This document shows, in pieces, positions 53,737-63,253 of a DNA stretch of 64,000 bases (positions are counted from its first letter, which is position 1; the number at the start of each line of letters is the position of its first letter). The notes under the pieces were generated by a model. The model searched no databases and was not told the origin of the DNA. It saw only the letters and a list, made by a program, of their open reading frames with translations. Where the stretch lies: positions 3,286,001 to 3,350,000 of the forward strand of contig AP026969.1 in NCBI GenBank assembly GCA_027923965.1, written 5' to 3'. A program made the translations under genes and the position numbers. This DNA comes from Comamonadaceae bacterium OS-1 (GTDB lineage: Bacteria > Pseudomonadota > Gammaproteobacteria > Burkholderiales > Burkholderiaceae_C).

Positions 53737-54672
53737 TTACTCCAGCTTGCCCAGCATCAAATATTCCATCAGCGCCTTTTGCACGTGCATGCGGTTTTCG
53801 GCCTCGTCCCACACCACGGATTGCGGGCCGTCGATCACATCGGCATCCACCTCTTCGCCGCGGTGGGCGGGCAGGCAGTGCATGAAGAGCGCGTCGGGCT
53901 TGGCGATGGCCATCATCTCCAGATCCACGCGCCAGTCGGCGAAGGCGGTTTTGCGGACTTCGTTTTCGGCCTCATAGCCCATGCTGGTCCAGACATCGGT
54001 GGTGACCAGGTCGGCACCGGCGCAGGCCTGCATCGGGTCTTTGAAGACCTTGTAGCTCTCGGCCGAGCGGATGCCCGCCACCGACTGGTCCACCTCGTAG
54101 CCGCTGGGTGTGCTGACGTGCACGGTAAAGCCCAGTACCTCGCTGGCCTGCAGCCAGGTGTTGGCCATGTTGTTACCGTCGCCCACCCAGGCTACCGTCT
54201 TGCCCGCGATGGAGCCACGGTGCTCGATGTAGGTGAAGATGTCGGCCAGAATCTGGCAGGGGTGGAATTCGTTGGTCAGGCCGTTGATGACGGGCACGCG
54301 CGAATGGGCGGCAAAGCGCTCGATCTTGGTCTGCTCGAAGGTGCGGATCATCACCAGGTCGACCATGCGGCTGATGACCTTGGCGCTGTCTTCGATGGGC
54401 TCGGCGCGGCCCAGCTGGCTGTCGCCGGTGGTCAGGTGCACCACGCTGCCGCCCAGCTGGTACATGCCCGCCTCAAAGCTCACACGGGTGCGGGTGGAGG
54501 CCTTCTCGAAGATCATGGCCATGGTGCGGTCCACCAGGGGGTGGTGCTTCTCGTAGGCTTTGAACTTCTTTTTGATCAGCGCGGCGCGGCCAAAAATGTA
54601 GGTGTATTCGTCGGCGCTGAGGTCACTGAACTGCAGGTAGTGCTTTAACGGGTTCTTCAACGAATGGTTCAT
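53737..54672 (-). CDS. argF: Ornithine carbamoyltransferase
   Basis: The 311-residue protein has the carbamoyl-phosphate site S59-T-R-T-R63, the NEFHPCQILADIFT motif and the ornithine-site FMHCLPAHRGEEV. It makes citrulline from ornithine and carbamoyl phosphate in arginine synthesis. The start at 54670-54672 overlaps the argD stop by four bases (ATGA). The next gene starts 4 bases downstream. Confidence 0.97.
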   Translation of the reverse strand: MNHSLKNPLKHYLQFSDLSADEYTYIFGRAALIKKKFKAYEKHHPLVDRTMAMIFEKASTRTRVSFEAGMYQLGGSVVHLTTGDSQLGRAEPIEDSAKVISRMVDLVMIRTFEQTKIERFAAHSRVPVINGLTNEFHPCQILADIFTYIEHRGSIAGKTVAWVGDGNNMANTWLQASEVLGFTVHVSTPSGYEVDQSVAGIRSAESYKVFKDPMQACAGADLVTTDVWTSMGYEAENEVRKTAFADWRVDLEMMAIAKPDALFMHCLPAHRGEEVDADVIDGPQSVVWDEAENRMHVQKALMEYLMLGKLE

Positions 54673-55871
54673 ACCGGTTCTGCCAAAAATTGCTTGATCA
54701 AGGGGCACAGAATGGCCACCAGCTCATCCGCCTCGGCGGTGGTCATGATCAGCGGCGGCACCAGGCGGATGACGCTGTCGGCGGTCACGCTGATGAGCAG
54801 CCCGGCATCCACCGCGCGCTGGGCCAGCACGCCGCAGGGGCGGTCCAGCTGCACGCCAATCATCAGGCCCTGGCCGCGCACTTCCTTGAAGCCCGCCACG
54901 CCTTCCAGTGCATTACGCAGTGCAGCTTGCAGGTGCGCCCCCACCTTGGCTGCGTTCTCCAGCAGGCCGTCTTCTTCCATGATGCGGATGGTTTCCACCC
55001 CGGCGCGCATGGCCAGCGGGTTGCCGCCAAAGGTGGTGCCGTGGTTGCCCGGCTGGAAGATATGCGCGGCCTTGGGGCCTGCCACCACCGCGCCCACCGG
55101 CACGCCCGAGCCCAGGCCCTTGGCCAGCGGCATCACGTCGGGCTTTATGCCCGCCCACTGGTGGGCAAACCATTTGCCGGTACGGCCCATGCCGCACTGC
55201 ACTTCGTCGATCATCAGCAGCCAGTCGCGCTCGTCGCAGAGCTTGCGCACCTGCTGCAGGTACTCCACGCGCATGGGGTTCACGCCGCCTTCGCCCTGGA
55301 TGGTCTCGAAAAACACGGCGGTGACGTTGGGGTTGTTGGCGGTGGCGGCCTTGAGCGCCTCGATGTCGTTCAGCGGCACGCGGATGAAGCCTTCGACCAT
55401 GGGGCCAAAACCCTTCTGGATCTTGGTGTTGCCGGTGGCGCTGAGGGTGGCGATGCTGCGGCCATGGAAGGCTTTTTCATAGACCACGATTTCGGGGCGC
55501 TCGATGCCCTTGTCGTGGCCGAATTTGCGCGCCAGCTTCAGCGCGGCCTCGTTGGCCTCCAGCCCGGTGGAACAAAAGAACACATTGGTCAGGCCCGACA
55601 GCTCCACCAGCTTGGCGGCCAGCGCCTCCTGGAGGGGGATGTGGTAGTAGTTACAGCTGTGGATGATCTTGCCAATCTGGTCTTGCAGAGCAGGCACCAA
55701 TTTGGGGTGGTTGTGCCCCAGGGTGTTGACTGCGATGCCGCCCAGACCATCCAGATACGACTTGCCATTCACGTCCCACACGCGGCAGCCCTGGCCGTGC
55801 GACAGCGCAATCGGCAGGCGGCCATAGGTGTTCATGGTGTGGGGCGAGGAAGCCTCTTGCGTAGCGGTCAT
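54669..55871 (-). CDS. argD: Acetylornithine aminotransferase
   Basis: The 400-residue class III PLP transaminase has LLMIDEVQCGMGRTGKWFAH and the Schiff-base lysine in PLAKGLGSGVPVGA, plus the FFCSTGLEANEAALKLAR block. It makes N-acetylornithine from N-acetylglutamate semialdehyde. It leads the argD-argF-ykgJ operon. A palindrome (56021-56032) lies in the long gap upstream that it shares with the divergent DUF3579 gene. Confidence 0.97.
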   Translation of the reverse strand: MTATQEASSPHTMNTYGRLPIALSHGQGCRVWDVNGKSYLDGLGGIAVNTLGHNHPKLVPALQDQIGKIIHSCNYYHIPLQEALAAKLVELSGLTNVFFCSTGLEANEAALKLARKFGHDKGIERPEIVVYEKAFHGRSIATLSATGNTKIQKGFGPMVEGFIRVPLNDIEALKAATANNPNVTAVFFETIQGEGGVNPMRVEYLQQVRKLCDERDWLLMIDEVQCGMGRTGKWFAHQWAGIKPDVMPLAKGLGSGVPVGAVVAGPKAAHIFQPGNHGTTFGGNPLAMRAGVETIRIMEEDGLLENAAKVGAHLQAALRNALEGVAGFKEVRGQGLMIGVQLDRPCGVLAQRAVDAGLLISVTADSVIRLVPPLIMTTAEADELVAILCPLIKQFLAEPV

Positions 55872-56020
55872 GCAGTTTCTCCAAAGTAATCAAATTCACG
55901 TTCAGAGCCACATAAAGCGCTGAAACACAATTCTAGGCGCAGAGTTTGCTTAGTTTTTTGACAATCCCGCATCACTGCGATGCGTTACCGCCCGTCACAA
56001 GTCCCCCCAATGGGCCCAAG

Positions 56021-56032
56021 TCTTATATAAGA
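56021..56032. promoter_or_regulatory. 12-bp perfect palindrome near a -10 box in the argD/DUF3579 gap
   Basis: TCTTATATAAGA is an exact palindrome directly upstream of TACAAT (56033-56038), a good -10 hexamer for the plus-strand gene at 56170. A repressor site overlapping the promoter is plausible. The remaining part of 55872-56169 holds a TTGACA at 55958-55963 without a clear -10, and no gene. Confidence 0.45.
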
Positions 56033-56169
56033 TACAATTATTGTGCACTGCAGCAAGTTCACCCCCGATGTGCCATTGGCGCTATCATTCCAGCACAGAG
56101 TGCTAGCCAAACCGGCCTCTGGGCCCGGTTTGCAATACGCACCCAACCCCCTCTGAAAAGCCCCCACCG

Positions 56170-56475
56170 ATGGTTTCCACCTCCGCCAAAGAAGTCTTTA
56201 TCCAGGGTGTCACTGAGAACGGGCGCGCCTTCCGTCCCAGTGACTGGGCGGAGCGCTTGGCAGGGGTTTTGAGCCAGTTTCGCCCGGGCGGCGCGCAGCC
56301 CGGCAGCCACCTGAGCTATTCGCCCTGGTGCGTACCCACCACCATCAATGGCATCAAAGTAGTGATTTTGCACAGCGACCTGCGCGAGTACGACGTGATG
56401 GCCTGGGACTTTGCCATCAACTTCGCGCGCGACAACGGTTTGCAGGTCGTCGAGGCCTGCCTGATTCCCGAGTAG
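56170..56475 (+). CDS. DUF3579 protein
   Basis: The 101-residue product matches DUF3579 (KEVFIQGVTENGRAFRPSDW AERL region, SPWCVPTTINGIKVVILHSD, VMAWDFAINFARDNGLQVVE). The family is small, soluble and found mainly in betaproteobacteria next to argD; function is unknown. It is divergent from argD and convergent with a chemoreceptor gene 9 bases downstream. Confidence 0.9.
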   Translation: MVSTSAKEVFIQGVTENGRAFRPSDWAERLAGVLSQFRPGGAQPGSHLSYSPWCVPTTINGIKVVILHSDLREYDVMAWDFAINFARDNGLQVVEACLIPE

Positions 56476-56484
56476 CTCGGGCGT

Positions 56485-58014
56485 TTACGCCAACCGGAAC
56501 GCCGCCACCGTCTCCACCAGTTGCTGCGCCTGCTGCGTCAGGCTGGCCGCCGCGGCAGCACTTTCTTCCACCAGGGCCGCATTCTGCTGGGTCGCCTGGT
56601 CCATCTGCGACACCGCCTGCCCTACCTCGTTGACACCGGCGCTTTGCTCGGCACTGGCGGCACTGATTTCGGTAACGATGGCCGCCACGCGCCGGATAGC
56701 CCCCACGATCTCGTCCATGGTCTGCCCGGCCTGCCCCACCTGCAGCGTGCCCTGGTCGACCCGCTCCACGCTGGTGGAGATCAGCACCTTGATCTCGCGC
56801 GCGGCCTCGGCGCTGCGCTGGGCCAGGTTGCGCACCTCGCTGGCCACCACCGCGAAGCCCCGGCCCTGCTCCCCGGCCCGTGCCGCCTCCACCGCAGCGT
56901 TGAGGGCCAATATATTCGTCTGGAAGGCAATGCCGTCGATCACACCGATGATGTCGGCAATCTTCTTGGCGCTGTCGTTGATGCCGGTCATGGTCTGCAC
57001 CACCTGGCCCATCATTTCGCCGCCCTTGACGGCCACGGTGGTCGCGCCCAGCGCCAGTTGGTTGGCCTGCTGGGCGTTGTCGGCGTTGTTGCGCACATTG
57101 CTGCCCAGTTGCTCCATGGTGGCCGCCGTTTGCTGCAAGGCGCTGGCCTGTTGCTCGGTGCGGTTCGACAAATCCTGGTTGCCCTGGGAAATCTGGGCGC
57201 TGGCCATGGCCACCTCATCGGCATTGGCCTTGACATCCCGCACGATGCCCGAAAAGCTGTTTTGCATCTGGGCCATGGACTGCAGCAGCTGCGCCGTCTC
57301 AAAATTACCCGCAGGCTGGATGGCGGTGGCCAGATTGCCCTGCGCCAGCCGGTCGGCCACCCCCATCGCGTAGGCCATGGGCTGGGTCATGCTGCGGGCC
57401 AGCCACAGGGCGCAGGCCATCATCACCGCGCAGGCCAGCAGCAGCGATGCACCGATGGCCAGCCGGGTGTTCTCCACATGGCCTTTGGCCTGGGCATTCA
57501 GTTTCGCCCCGTTGTCCTGGATGGTGTCGGACAAGGCCTCCATTTCCTTTTCCAGCTCGGAAAACGCGGCCTGCAGGGCTGGTACGCCCGCCTGGGCCGC
57601 GGGCAGATCGGTGCTGGACGCGTTCACCACCAGGGCCGCCGAGGCAATGTACTTCTTCACCAGCGGCTGCACCTTGGTCAGGGCGGCAATGCTCTCCGCC
57701 GTCAAAGGCATGGCCTGCAGCTCGGCCAAGGCCTTGTTGAAGGTGTCGGCGTGCTCCTTCAGGCCCTTGTCGGCCTCGGAGATCTGGGCCGGGTTTTTCT
57801 CCATCGCCCCCAGGATTGCCAACTGCGCATCGCCGCGCACCGCGTCGTGCATCATGTCGGCGGCCTGGCTGGTCTGCAGCGCCACGCTGGCCTGGATGGC
57901 ATCTTCCAATGCCCCGCCCAGGCGGGACGAGGCAAACAGACCGATGCCGCCCGCCAGGCCCGCCAGCAAGGTGCCGACTAGGCCAAAGCCGATGATCTGG
58001 GTGCGTAATTTCAT
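56485..58014 (-). CDS. Methyl-accepting chemotaxis protein
   Basis: The 509-residue receptor has an N-terminal transmembrane helix (about 7-29), a periplasmic four-helix bundle to about 185 (MMHDAVRGDAQLAIL, TLxKVQPLVKKYIASAA), a second transmembrane helix (LAIGASLLLACAVMMACALW), a HAMP domain, and the signalling tip [20 protein letters not shown]. The ligand domain resembles Tar-type bundles. It is divergent from ugpB and convergent with DUF3579. Confidence 0.93.
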   Translation of the reverse strand: MKLRTQIIGFGLVGTLLAGLAGGIGLFASSRLGGALEDAIQASVALQTSQAADMMHDAVRGDAQLAILGAMEKNPAQISEADKGLKEHADTFNKALAELQAMPLTAESIAALTKVQPLVKKYIASAALVVNASSTDLPAAQAGVPALQAAFSELEKEMEALSDTIQDNGAKLNAQAKGHVENTRLAIGASLLLACAVMMACALWLARSMTQPMAYAMGVADRLAQGNLATAIQPAGNFETAQLLQSMAQMQNSFSGIVRDVKANADEVAMASAQISQGNQDLSNRTEQQASALQQTAATMEQLGSNVRNNADNAQQANQLALGATTVAVKGGEMMGQVVQTMTGINDSAKKIADIIGVIDGIAFQTNILALNAAVEAARAGEQGRGFAVVASEVRNLAQRSAEAAREIKVLISTSVERVDQGTLQVGQAGQTMDEIVGAIRRVAAIVTEISAASAEQSAGVNEVGQAVSQMDQATQQNAALVEESAAAAASLTQQAQQLVETVAAFRLA

Positions 58015-58224
58015 GGTGCTCCTCCATCCAGGTGTCCAACAAAAGACCGCGAACCGCGCCGCCTCTGCAATTGCCCCTGTTTATTGAAGCATTTTGATAC
58101 ACGCAAGCCGGTCTAGGTACCTTTGCAGAGGCTCTGTAACAAAAAAATACCCTATGCTGTATACACCCCATGCGTGCACCAAAAGGGGTTTTCCCGCTAG
58201 TACGCATGTCAGCTATGGGACAAA

Positions 58225-58258
58225 ATTTCATGGCTCTGTCACCTTTCTCCCCTAGCAT
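58225..58258 (+). promoter_or_regulatory. Pho box and -10 of the ugp promoter
   Basis: ATTTCAT-ggct-CTGTCAC (58225-58242) matches two 7-bp Pho half-sites at 12 of 14 positions with the standard 4-base spacer. TAGCAT at 58253-58258 lies 10 bases further on, the spacing at PhoB-activated promoters. It is 46 bases upstream of ugpB. PhoB control of ugp is established in E. coli. Confidence 0.7.
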
Positions 58259-58288
58259 CCCTGCTTTTCTCTTCCGTTAGGAATCCGC

Positions 58289-59602
58289 ATGCATATTTCC
58301 CGTTTGGCATTGGCTGTGGCCACCACCGCCCTCACACTGTCCACGGCCCAGGCCCAGACCGAGATCCAGTGGTGGCATTCGATGAACTCGGTCAATGGCG
58401 AGTGGGTCAACGACCTGGCCAAAGACTTCAATGCCAGCCAGAAAGACTACAAAATCGTACCCACCTACAAAGGCCAGTACGACGAGTCCATGACGGCCGC
58501 CATCGCCGCCTTCCGCGCAGGCAATGCGCCGCACATCCTGCAGGTGTTTGAAGTCGGCACGGCCACCATGATGGCCAGCAAAAAGGCCATCATGCCGGTG
58601 GGCCAGCTGATGAAAGACGCAGGCGAAAAGTTCGATCCCGGTGCGTACATTCCCGCCGTGGCCAGCTACTACACCACCGCCAATGGCCAGATGATGAGCT
58701 TCCCGTTCAACAGCTCGACCACGGTTTTCTACTACAACAAGGATGCGTTCAAGGCGGCCGGACTGCCGGTAGACAAGGCCCCCAGCACCTGGCCCGAAGT
58801 CACCCTGGCTGCCGCCAAGCTCAAGGCCAGCGGCCACAAATGCCCGCTGTCCATCGCCTGGCAGGGCTGGACCCAGCTGGAGAGCTTCTCCACCTGGCAC
58901 AACGTCGAGTTCGCCACCAAGGCCAACGGCCTGGGCGGCATGGATGCGCGCATGAAGATCAATTCGCCGCTGCACGTCCGCCACATCGAAAACCTGGGCA
59001 ATATGGCCAAGCAGGGCCTGTTCGTCTACAAGGGCCGGCAGAACGTGCCCGAGGCCAGCTTCATCTCGGGCGAGTGCGCCATGATGACCACCTCCAGCGG
59101 CTTCTACGGCAACGTCAAGAAGAATGCCAAGTTTGCCTACGGCGTAGCCCCCCTGCCCTACTACCCCGATGTGCCGGGCGCACCGCAAAACACCGTCATT
59201 GGCGGTGCCAGCCTGTGGGTCATGGCCGGTAAAAAGCCCGAAGAATACAAGGGCATTGCCAAGTTCTTCAGCTTCATCTCCAGTCCCGAAGTGCAATCGG
59301 CCAGCCACAAGCGCACCGGCTACCTGCCGGTGACCAATGCCGCCTTTGCCCTCACCGAGAAATCCGGTTTCTACAAGGAAAACCCCGGCACCGACGTAGC
59401 CCCCAACCAGATGATCCGCAAGACCACCACCAACTCGCGCGGCATCCGCCTGGGCAACTACCTGCAGGTGCGGGCCATTGAGGACGAAGAACTGGAACAG
59501 GTCTGGGCCGGTAAAAAGACCGCCAAGGAAGCCCTGGACACCATCGTGCAACGCGGCAACGAGCAGCTCGAACGCTTCGAAAAAGCCAACAAGGGTAGCT
59601 AA
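58289..59602 (+). CDS. ugpB: sn-Glycerol-3-phosphate ABC transporter, periplasmic binding protein
   Basis: The 437-residue protein has a signal peptide (1-22, ending TAQAQ) and a family 1 solute-binding fold ([60 protein letters not shown]). It captures sn-glycerol-3-phosphate and glycerophosphodiesters in the periplasm. It is first in a ugpBAE-CQ order, starts after an AGGA ribosome site and lies behind a Pho box. Confidence 0.95.
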   Translation: MHISRLALAVATTALTLSTAQAQTEIQWWHSMNSVNGEWVNDLAKDFNASQKDYKIVPTYKGQYDESMTAAIAAFRAGNAPHILQVFEVGTATMMASKKAIMPVGQLMKDAGEKFDPGAYIPAVASYYTTANGQMMSFPFNSSTTVFYYNKDAFKAAGLPVDKAPSTWPEVTLAAAKLKASGHKCPLSIAWQGWTQLESFSTWHNVEFATKANGLGGMDARMKINSPLHVRHIENLGNMAKQGLFVYKGRQNVPEASFISGECAMMTTSSGFYGNVKKNAKFAYGVAPLPYYPDVPGAPQNTVIGGASLWVMAGKKPEEYKGIAKFFSFISSPEVQSASHKRTGYLPVTNAAFALTEKSGFYKENPGTDVAPNQMIRKTTTNSRGIRLGNYLQVRAIEDEELEQVWAGKKTAKEALDTIVQRGNEQLERFEKANKGS

Positions 59603-59610
59603 CCGCTGGT

Positions 59611-60492
59611 ATGGAAAAACGCGTCGTATTCAAATCCAGCTGGCTGCCCTGGGCACTCATCACGCCGCAGGTCATCGTCATCACGGTGTTCTTTTTCTGG
59701 CCTGCGGGCCAGGCGATGCTGCAGTCGCTGCAGCAGTCCGACGCGTTTGGCACCTCGGTGGACTGGGTGGGGTTAGAGAACTTTCGCAACCTGTGGAACG
59801 ACGCGAGCTACCTGGCCTCGTTCAAAACCACCGCCGTCTTCTCCATCCTGGTGGCGGTGCTGGGCATTGGCCTGTCGCTGATGCTGGCGGTGTTTGCCGA
59901 CAAGGTGGTGCGGGGCAGCAGCATCTACAAAACCCTGTTGATCTGGCCGTATGCGGTGGCACCGGCAGTGGCCGGTGTGCTCTGGCTGTTCATGTTCTCG
60001 CCCAGCATCGGCATCGTGGCCTACTGGCTGGGCCTGCTGGGCGTGGACTGGAACCACCTGCTCAACAGCAACCACGCCATGACCCTGGTGGTGGGCGCGG
60101 CGGTGTGGAAGCAGCTGTCGTACAACTTCCTGTTTTTTCTGGCGGGGCTGCAAAGCATTCCCAAATCGCTGATCGAAGCCGCCGCCATGGACGGTGCGCG
60201 GCCCTGGCGGCGCTTCTGGACCATCCAGTTCCCGCTGCTCACGCCCACCAGCTTCTTTTTGCTGGTGATCAACATCGTCTACGCGTTTTTTGACACCTTC
60301 GCCATCATCGACTCCACCACCAAGGGCGGCCCCGGCAAGGACACGGCCATCCTGGTCTACAAGGTCTACTACGACGGCTTCAAGGCCATGGACCTGGGCG
60401 GCTCGGCGGCGCAGTCGGTGGTGCTGATGGTGATCGTGGTGGCGCTGACCGTGGTGCAGTTCAAGTTTGTCGAGAAGAAAGTGAATTACTGA
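59611..60492 (+). CDS. ugpA: sn-Glycerol-3-phosphate ABC transporter, permease
   Basis: The 293-residue protein has six membrane helices and the binding-protein-dependent permease loop [20 protein letters not shown]. Helix 1 is [20 protein letters not shown]. It forms the membrane channel with UgpE. It starts 8 bases after the ugpB stop. Confidence 0.95.
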   Translation: MEKRVVFKSSWLPWALITPQVIVITVFFFWPAGQAMLQSLQQSDAFGTSVDWVGLENFRNLWNDASYLASFKTTAVFSILVAVLGIGLSLMLAVFADKVVRGSSIYKTLLIWPYAVAPAVAGVLWLFMFSPSIGIVAYWLGLLGVDWNHLLNSNHAMTLVVGAAVWKQLSYNFLFFLAGLQSIPKSLIEAAAMDGARPWRRFWTIQFPLLTPTSFFLLVINIVYAFFDTFAIIDSTTKGGPGKDTAILVYKVYYDGFKAMDLGGSAAQSVVLMVIVVALTVVQFKFVEKKVNY

Positions 60493-60504
60493 TGGCCTAT
60501 GTGT

Positions 60505-61356
60505 ATGGTTGAGCGCCGTAGCTTCTCGGGCATCCTGGCCCATATCGTGTTGGTTCTGGGCGTGCTGATCGTGGCCTTTCCGGTGTACATCACCTTTGTG
60601 GCCTCTACCCACACCGCCGCCGAGATGGTGCAGATGCCCATCCCCATGCTGCCGGGCTCGCACCTGATCGACAACTACACCACCGCGTTGCAAGGCGGCT
60701 CGACCGGTGGTGGCTCCAGCGCGTCGGTGGGCCGCATGATGGTGGTCAGCCTGGTGACCGCGCTGACCATCGCCATTGGCAAGATCGCCATCTCGCTGCT
60801 GTCGGCGTTTGCGCTGGTGTACTTCCGGTTTCCGTTCAAGCAGTTTTTCTTCTGGGCCATCTTCGTCACGCTGATGCTGCCGGTCGAGGTGCGCATCGGC
60901 CCCACCTACAAAGTGGTGGCCGATCTGGGCATGCTCGACAGCTACGCCGGCCTGACCATCCCGCTGATTGCCTCGGCCACCGCCACCTTCTTGTTCCGGC
61001 AGTTCTTCATGAGCGTGCCCGATGAACTGGTGGAAGCTGCGCGCATGGACGGCGCGGGCCCGATGCGCTTTTTCTGGGACATCCTGCTGCCCCTGTCGCG
61101 CACCAGCATGGCCGCGCTGTTCGTCATCCAGTTCATTTACGGCTGGAACCAGTACCTCTGGCCGCTGCTGGTCACCACCAATGAGAACATGTACCCGGTG
61201 GTCATCGGCATCAAACGCATGATCTCCGGCGGCGATGGCCAGACCGAATGGAACCTGGTGATGGCTACCGCCATCCTGGCCATGCTGCCGCCCGCGCTGG
61301 TGGTGATGCTGATGCAGAAGTGGTTCGTCAAAGGCCTGGTCGATACCGAGAAGTAA
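60505..61356 (+). CDS. ugpE: sn-Glycerol-3-phosphate ABC transporter, permease
   Basis: The 283-residue protein has six membrane helices and the EAA loop EAARMDGAGPMRFFWDILLP. Start choice: ATG 60505 (MVERRSFSGILAHIVLVLG) aligns with the E. coli UgpE N-terminus; ATG 60499 would add two residues. It follows ugpA by 12 bases. A dispersed repeat separates it from ugpC. Confidence 0.95.
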   Translation: MVERRSFSGILAHIVLVLGVLIVAFPVYITFVASTHTAAEMVQMPIPMLPGSHLIDNYTTALQGGSTGGGSSASVGRMMVVSLVTALTIAIGKIAISLLSAFALVYFRFPFKQFFFWAIFVTLMLPVEVRIGPTYKVVADLGMLDSYAGLTIPLIASATATFLFRQFFMSVPDELVEAARMDGAGPMRFFWDILLPLSRTSMAALFVIQFIYGWNQYLWPLLVTTNENMYPVVIGIKRMISGGDGQTEWNLVMATAILAMLPPALVVMLMQKWFVKGLVDTEK

Positions 61357-61422
61357 TTTATAAAAAATAAGCCCCTAGCGCTTATTCAATCAGCACGAGC
61401 AGCTACTAATTCAATAGCAAAC
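61357..61422 (-). repeat. Dispersed intergenic repeat, copy 11 (reverse orientation), inside the ugp operon
   Basis: On the minus strand it reads TTTGCTATTGAATTAGTAGC, then TGCTCGTGCTGATTGAATAA and GCGCTAGGGGCTTATTTTTT. It starts at the ugpE stop codon and ends 5 bases before the ugpC start. Confidence 0.85.
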
Positions 61423-61427
61423 ACCTT

Positions 61428-62444
61428 ATGGCCGCCATTTCTCTCAAAAACGTCATCAAGCGCTACGGCAAAGGGCCCAGCGCCAACCAGGTCATCCACG
61501 GGGTGAATGCCGACATTACCGACGGCGAATTCATCGTCATCGTCGGCCCCTCGGGCTGCGGCAAATCCACGCTTTTGCGCATGGTGGCCGGGCTGGAAGA
61601 AGTCAGCGACGGCAGCATCAGCATCGGCGGGCGCGTGGTCAACAACCTGGAGCCGTCTGAGCGCGACATCGCCATGGTGTTCCAGAACTACGCGCTCTAC
61701 CCGCACATGACGGTGTTCGACAACATGGCCTACGGCCTGAAGATCGCCAAGGTGTCCGAGGCCGACATCCGCACCCGCGTGGACAAGGCCGCCAAGATTC
61801 TGGAGCTGGAGAAGTTCCTCACCCGCAAGCCGCGCGAGCTCTCCGGTGGCCAGCGCCAGCGCGTGGCCATGGGACGCGCCATCGTGCGCCAGCCGCAGGT
61901 GTTCTTGTTCGACGAGCCGCTGTCCAACCTGGATGCGAAGCTGCGCGCCCAGACCCGGCTGGAAATCCAGAAGCTGCACCGCGAACTCGGCATCACCAGC
62001 CTGTTCGTCACCCACGACCAGGTCGAGGCCATGACGCTGGCGCAGCGCATGCTGGTGATGAACGGCGGCGTGGTCGAGCAGTACGGCACGCCCGAACAGG
62101 TCTACACCCAGCCCGCCAGCACCTTTGTGGCCAGCTTCATCGGCAGCCCGCCCATGAACCTGCTGAAAAACGCCCCCAATGCCGCGCACGGCGGCCCGGC
62201 CAAGGCCATCCTGGGTATCCGCCCCGAGCACCTGCACCTGAGCGAAACGGGTTGGAGCCTGGTGGTCGAAACCACCGAAATGCTGGGTGCCGAGCGCCTG
62301 GTCTACGCCCGGCTGGACAGCGAGCTGCTGATCATCCGTACCGACGAGAGCACGCCTTCCCCCGCCATCGGCAGCACCATCCACGCCACGCCGCGGGCGG
62401 ACCGGCTGCACTGGTTTAATAGCGAAACAGGAAAACGAATCTAA
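61428..62444 (+). CDS. ugpC: sn-Glycerol-3-phosphate ABC transporter, ATP-binding protein
   Basis: The 338-residue ATPase has Walker [10 protein letters not shown] at 40-48, [14 protein letters not shown], and Walker [16 protein letters not shown], plus a C-terminal regulatory OB-fold (about 240-338) of the MalK/UgpC type. It powers the UgpAE channel. It is separated from ugpE by a 66-bp repeat and is followed by ugpQ after 2 bases. Confidence 0.95.
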   Translation: MAAISLKNVIKRYGKGPSANQVIHGVNADITDGEFIVIVGPSGCGKSTLLRMVAGLEEVSDGSISIGGRVVNNLEPSERDIAMVFQNYALYPHMTVFDNMAYGLKIAKVSEADIRTRVDKAAKILELEKFLTRKPRELSGGQRQRVAMGRAIVRQPQVFLFDEPLSNLDAKLRAQTRLEIQKLHRELGITSLFVTHDQVEAMTLAQRMLVMNGGVVEQYGTPEQVYTQPASTFVASFIGSPPMNLLKNAPNAAHGGPAKAILGIRPEHLHLSETGWSLVVETTEMLGAERLVYARLDSELLIIRTDESTPSPAIGSTIHATPRADRLHWFNSETGKRI

Positions 62445-62446
62445 CC

Positions 62447-63196
62447 ATGCACGTCACTGCGAAGAATTGGCCCTATCCCCGCTGGATCGCCCACCGGGGC
62501 GCAGGCAAACTGGCCCCCGAAAACACCCTCGCCGCCTTCCGCCTGGGCGCACAGCACGGCTACCGCATGTTCGAATGCGACGTAAAACTCAGCGCCGACG
62601 GCGTGCCCTTTTTGCTGCACGACGACACCCTGGACCGCACCAGCACCGGTAAAGGCATCGCTGGCGACCAGCCCTGGAGCGCGCTGGCGCAGCTCGATGC
62701 CGGCAGCTGGCATTCGCGCAGCCAGGCCGGCGAGCCCATTCCCACGCTGGACAACATCGCCGCGTTTTGCCAGCGCAACAGCCTGTTTTTGAACATCGAG
62801 ATCAAACCCTCGCCCGACACCGACCGCCTGACCGGCGAAAAAGTAGCCGATGCCGCCGCCCGCCTGTGGCAGGGCCAGGCCGTGCCGCCGCTGCTGACCT
62901 CCTTCAGCGTGGCCTCGCTGGAAGGCGCCCAGGCCGCCCAACCCGGCCTGCCACGGGGCCTGTTGCTCGACACATTGTGGGACGGCTGGCTGGAAGCCGC
63001 GCAGCGCCTGGGCTGCATCGCCATCGTCTGCGACCATGCACTGTGGACGGCTGACACCGTGGGCCAGGTGAAAGCCGCCGGGCTGCGCAGCGCCAGCTAC
63101 ACCGTCAACGACGCGGTCGCGGTACAGCGCCTGACCGCGCTGGGCACCGATGCCATCATCACCGACCGGATCGACCTGTTCGCCCCGGCGGATTGA
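62447..63196 (+). CDS. ugpQ: Glycerophosphodiester phosphodiesterase
   Basis: The 249-residue protein has the GDPD catalytic motif: H16-R17-G (AHRGAGKLAPENT), E43xD45 (MFECDVKLSADG) and H58 in FLLHDDTLDRTS. It hydrolyses cytoplasmic glycerophosphodiesters to glycerol-3-phosphate and an alcohol, and so completes ugp uptake. It starts 2 bases after ugpC. Confidence 0.96.
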   Translation: MHVTAKNWPYPRWIAHRGAGKLAPENTLAAFRLGAQHGYRMFECDVKLSADGVPFLLHDDTLDRTSTGKGIAGDQPWSALAQLDAGSWHSRSQAGEPIPTLDNIAAFCQRNSLFLNIEIKPSPDTDRLTGEKVADAAARLWQGQAVPPLLTSFSVASLEGAQAAQPGLPRGLLLDTLWDGWLEAAQRLGCIAIVCDHALWTADTVGQVKAAGLRSASYTVNDAVAVQRLTALGTDAIITDRIDLFAPAD

Positions 63197-63253
63197 TGGC
63201 GGGCACGGCCTCGCGCGCCTCTTTCGCACACTTTTTGCTAGCATCGGCAACAC

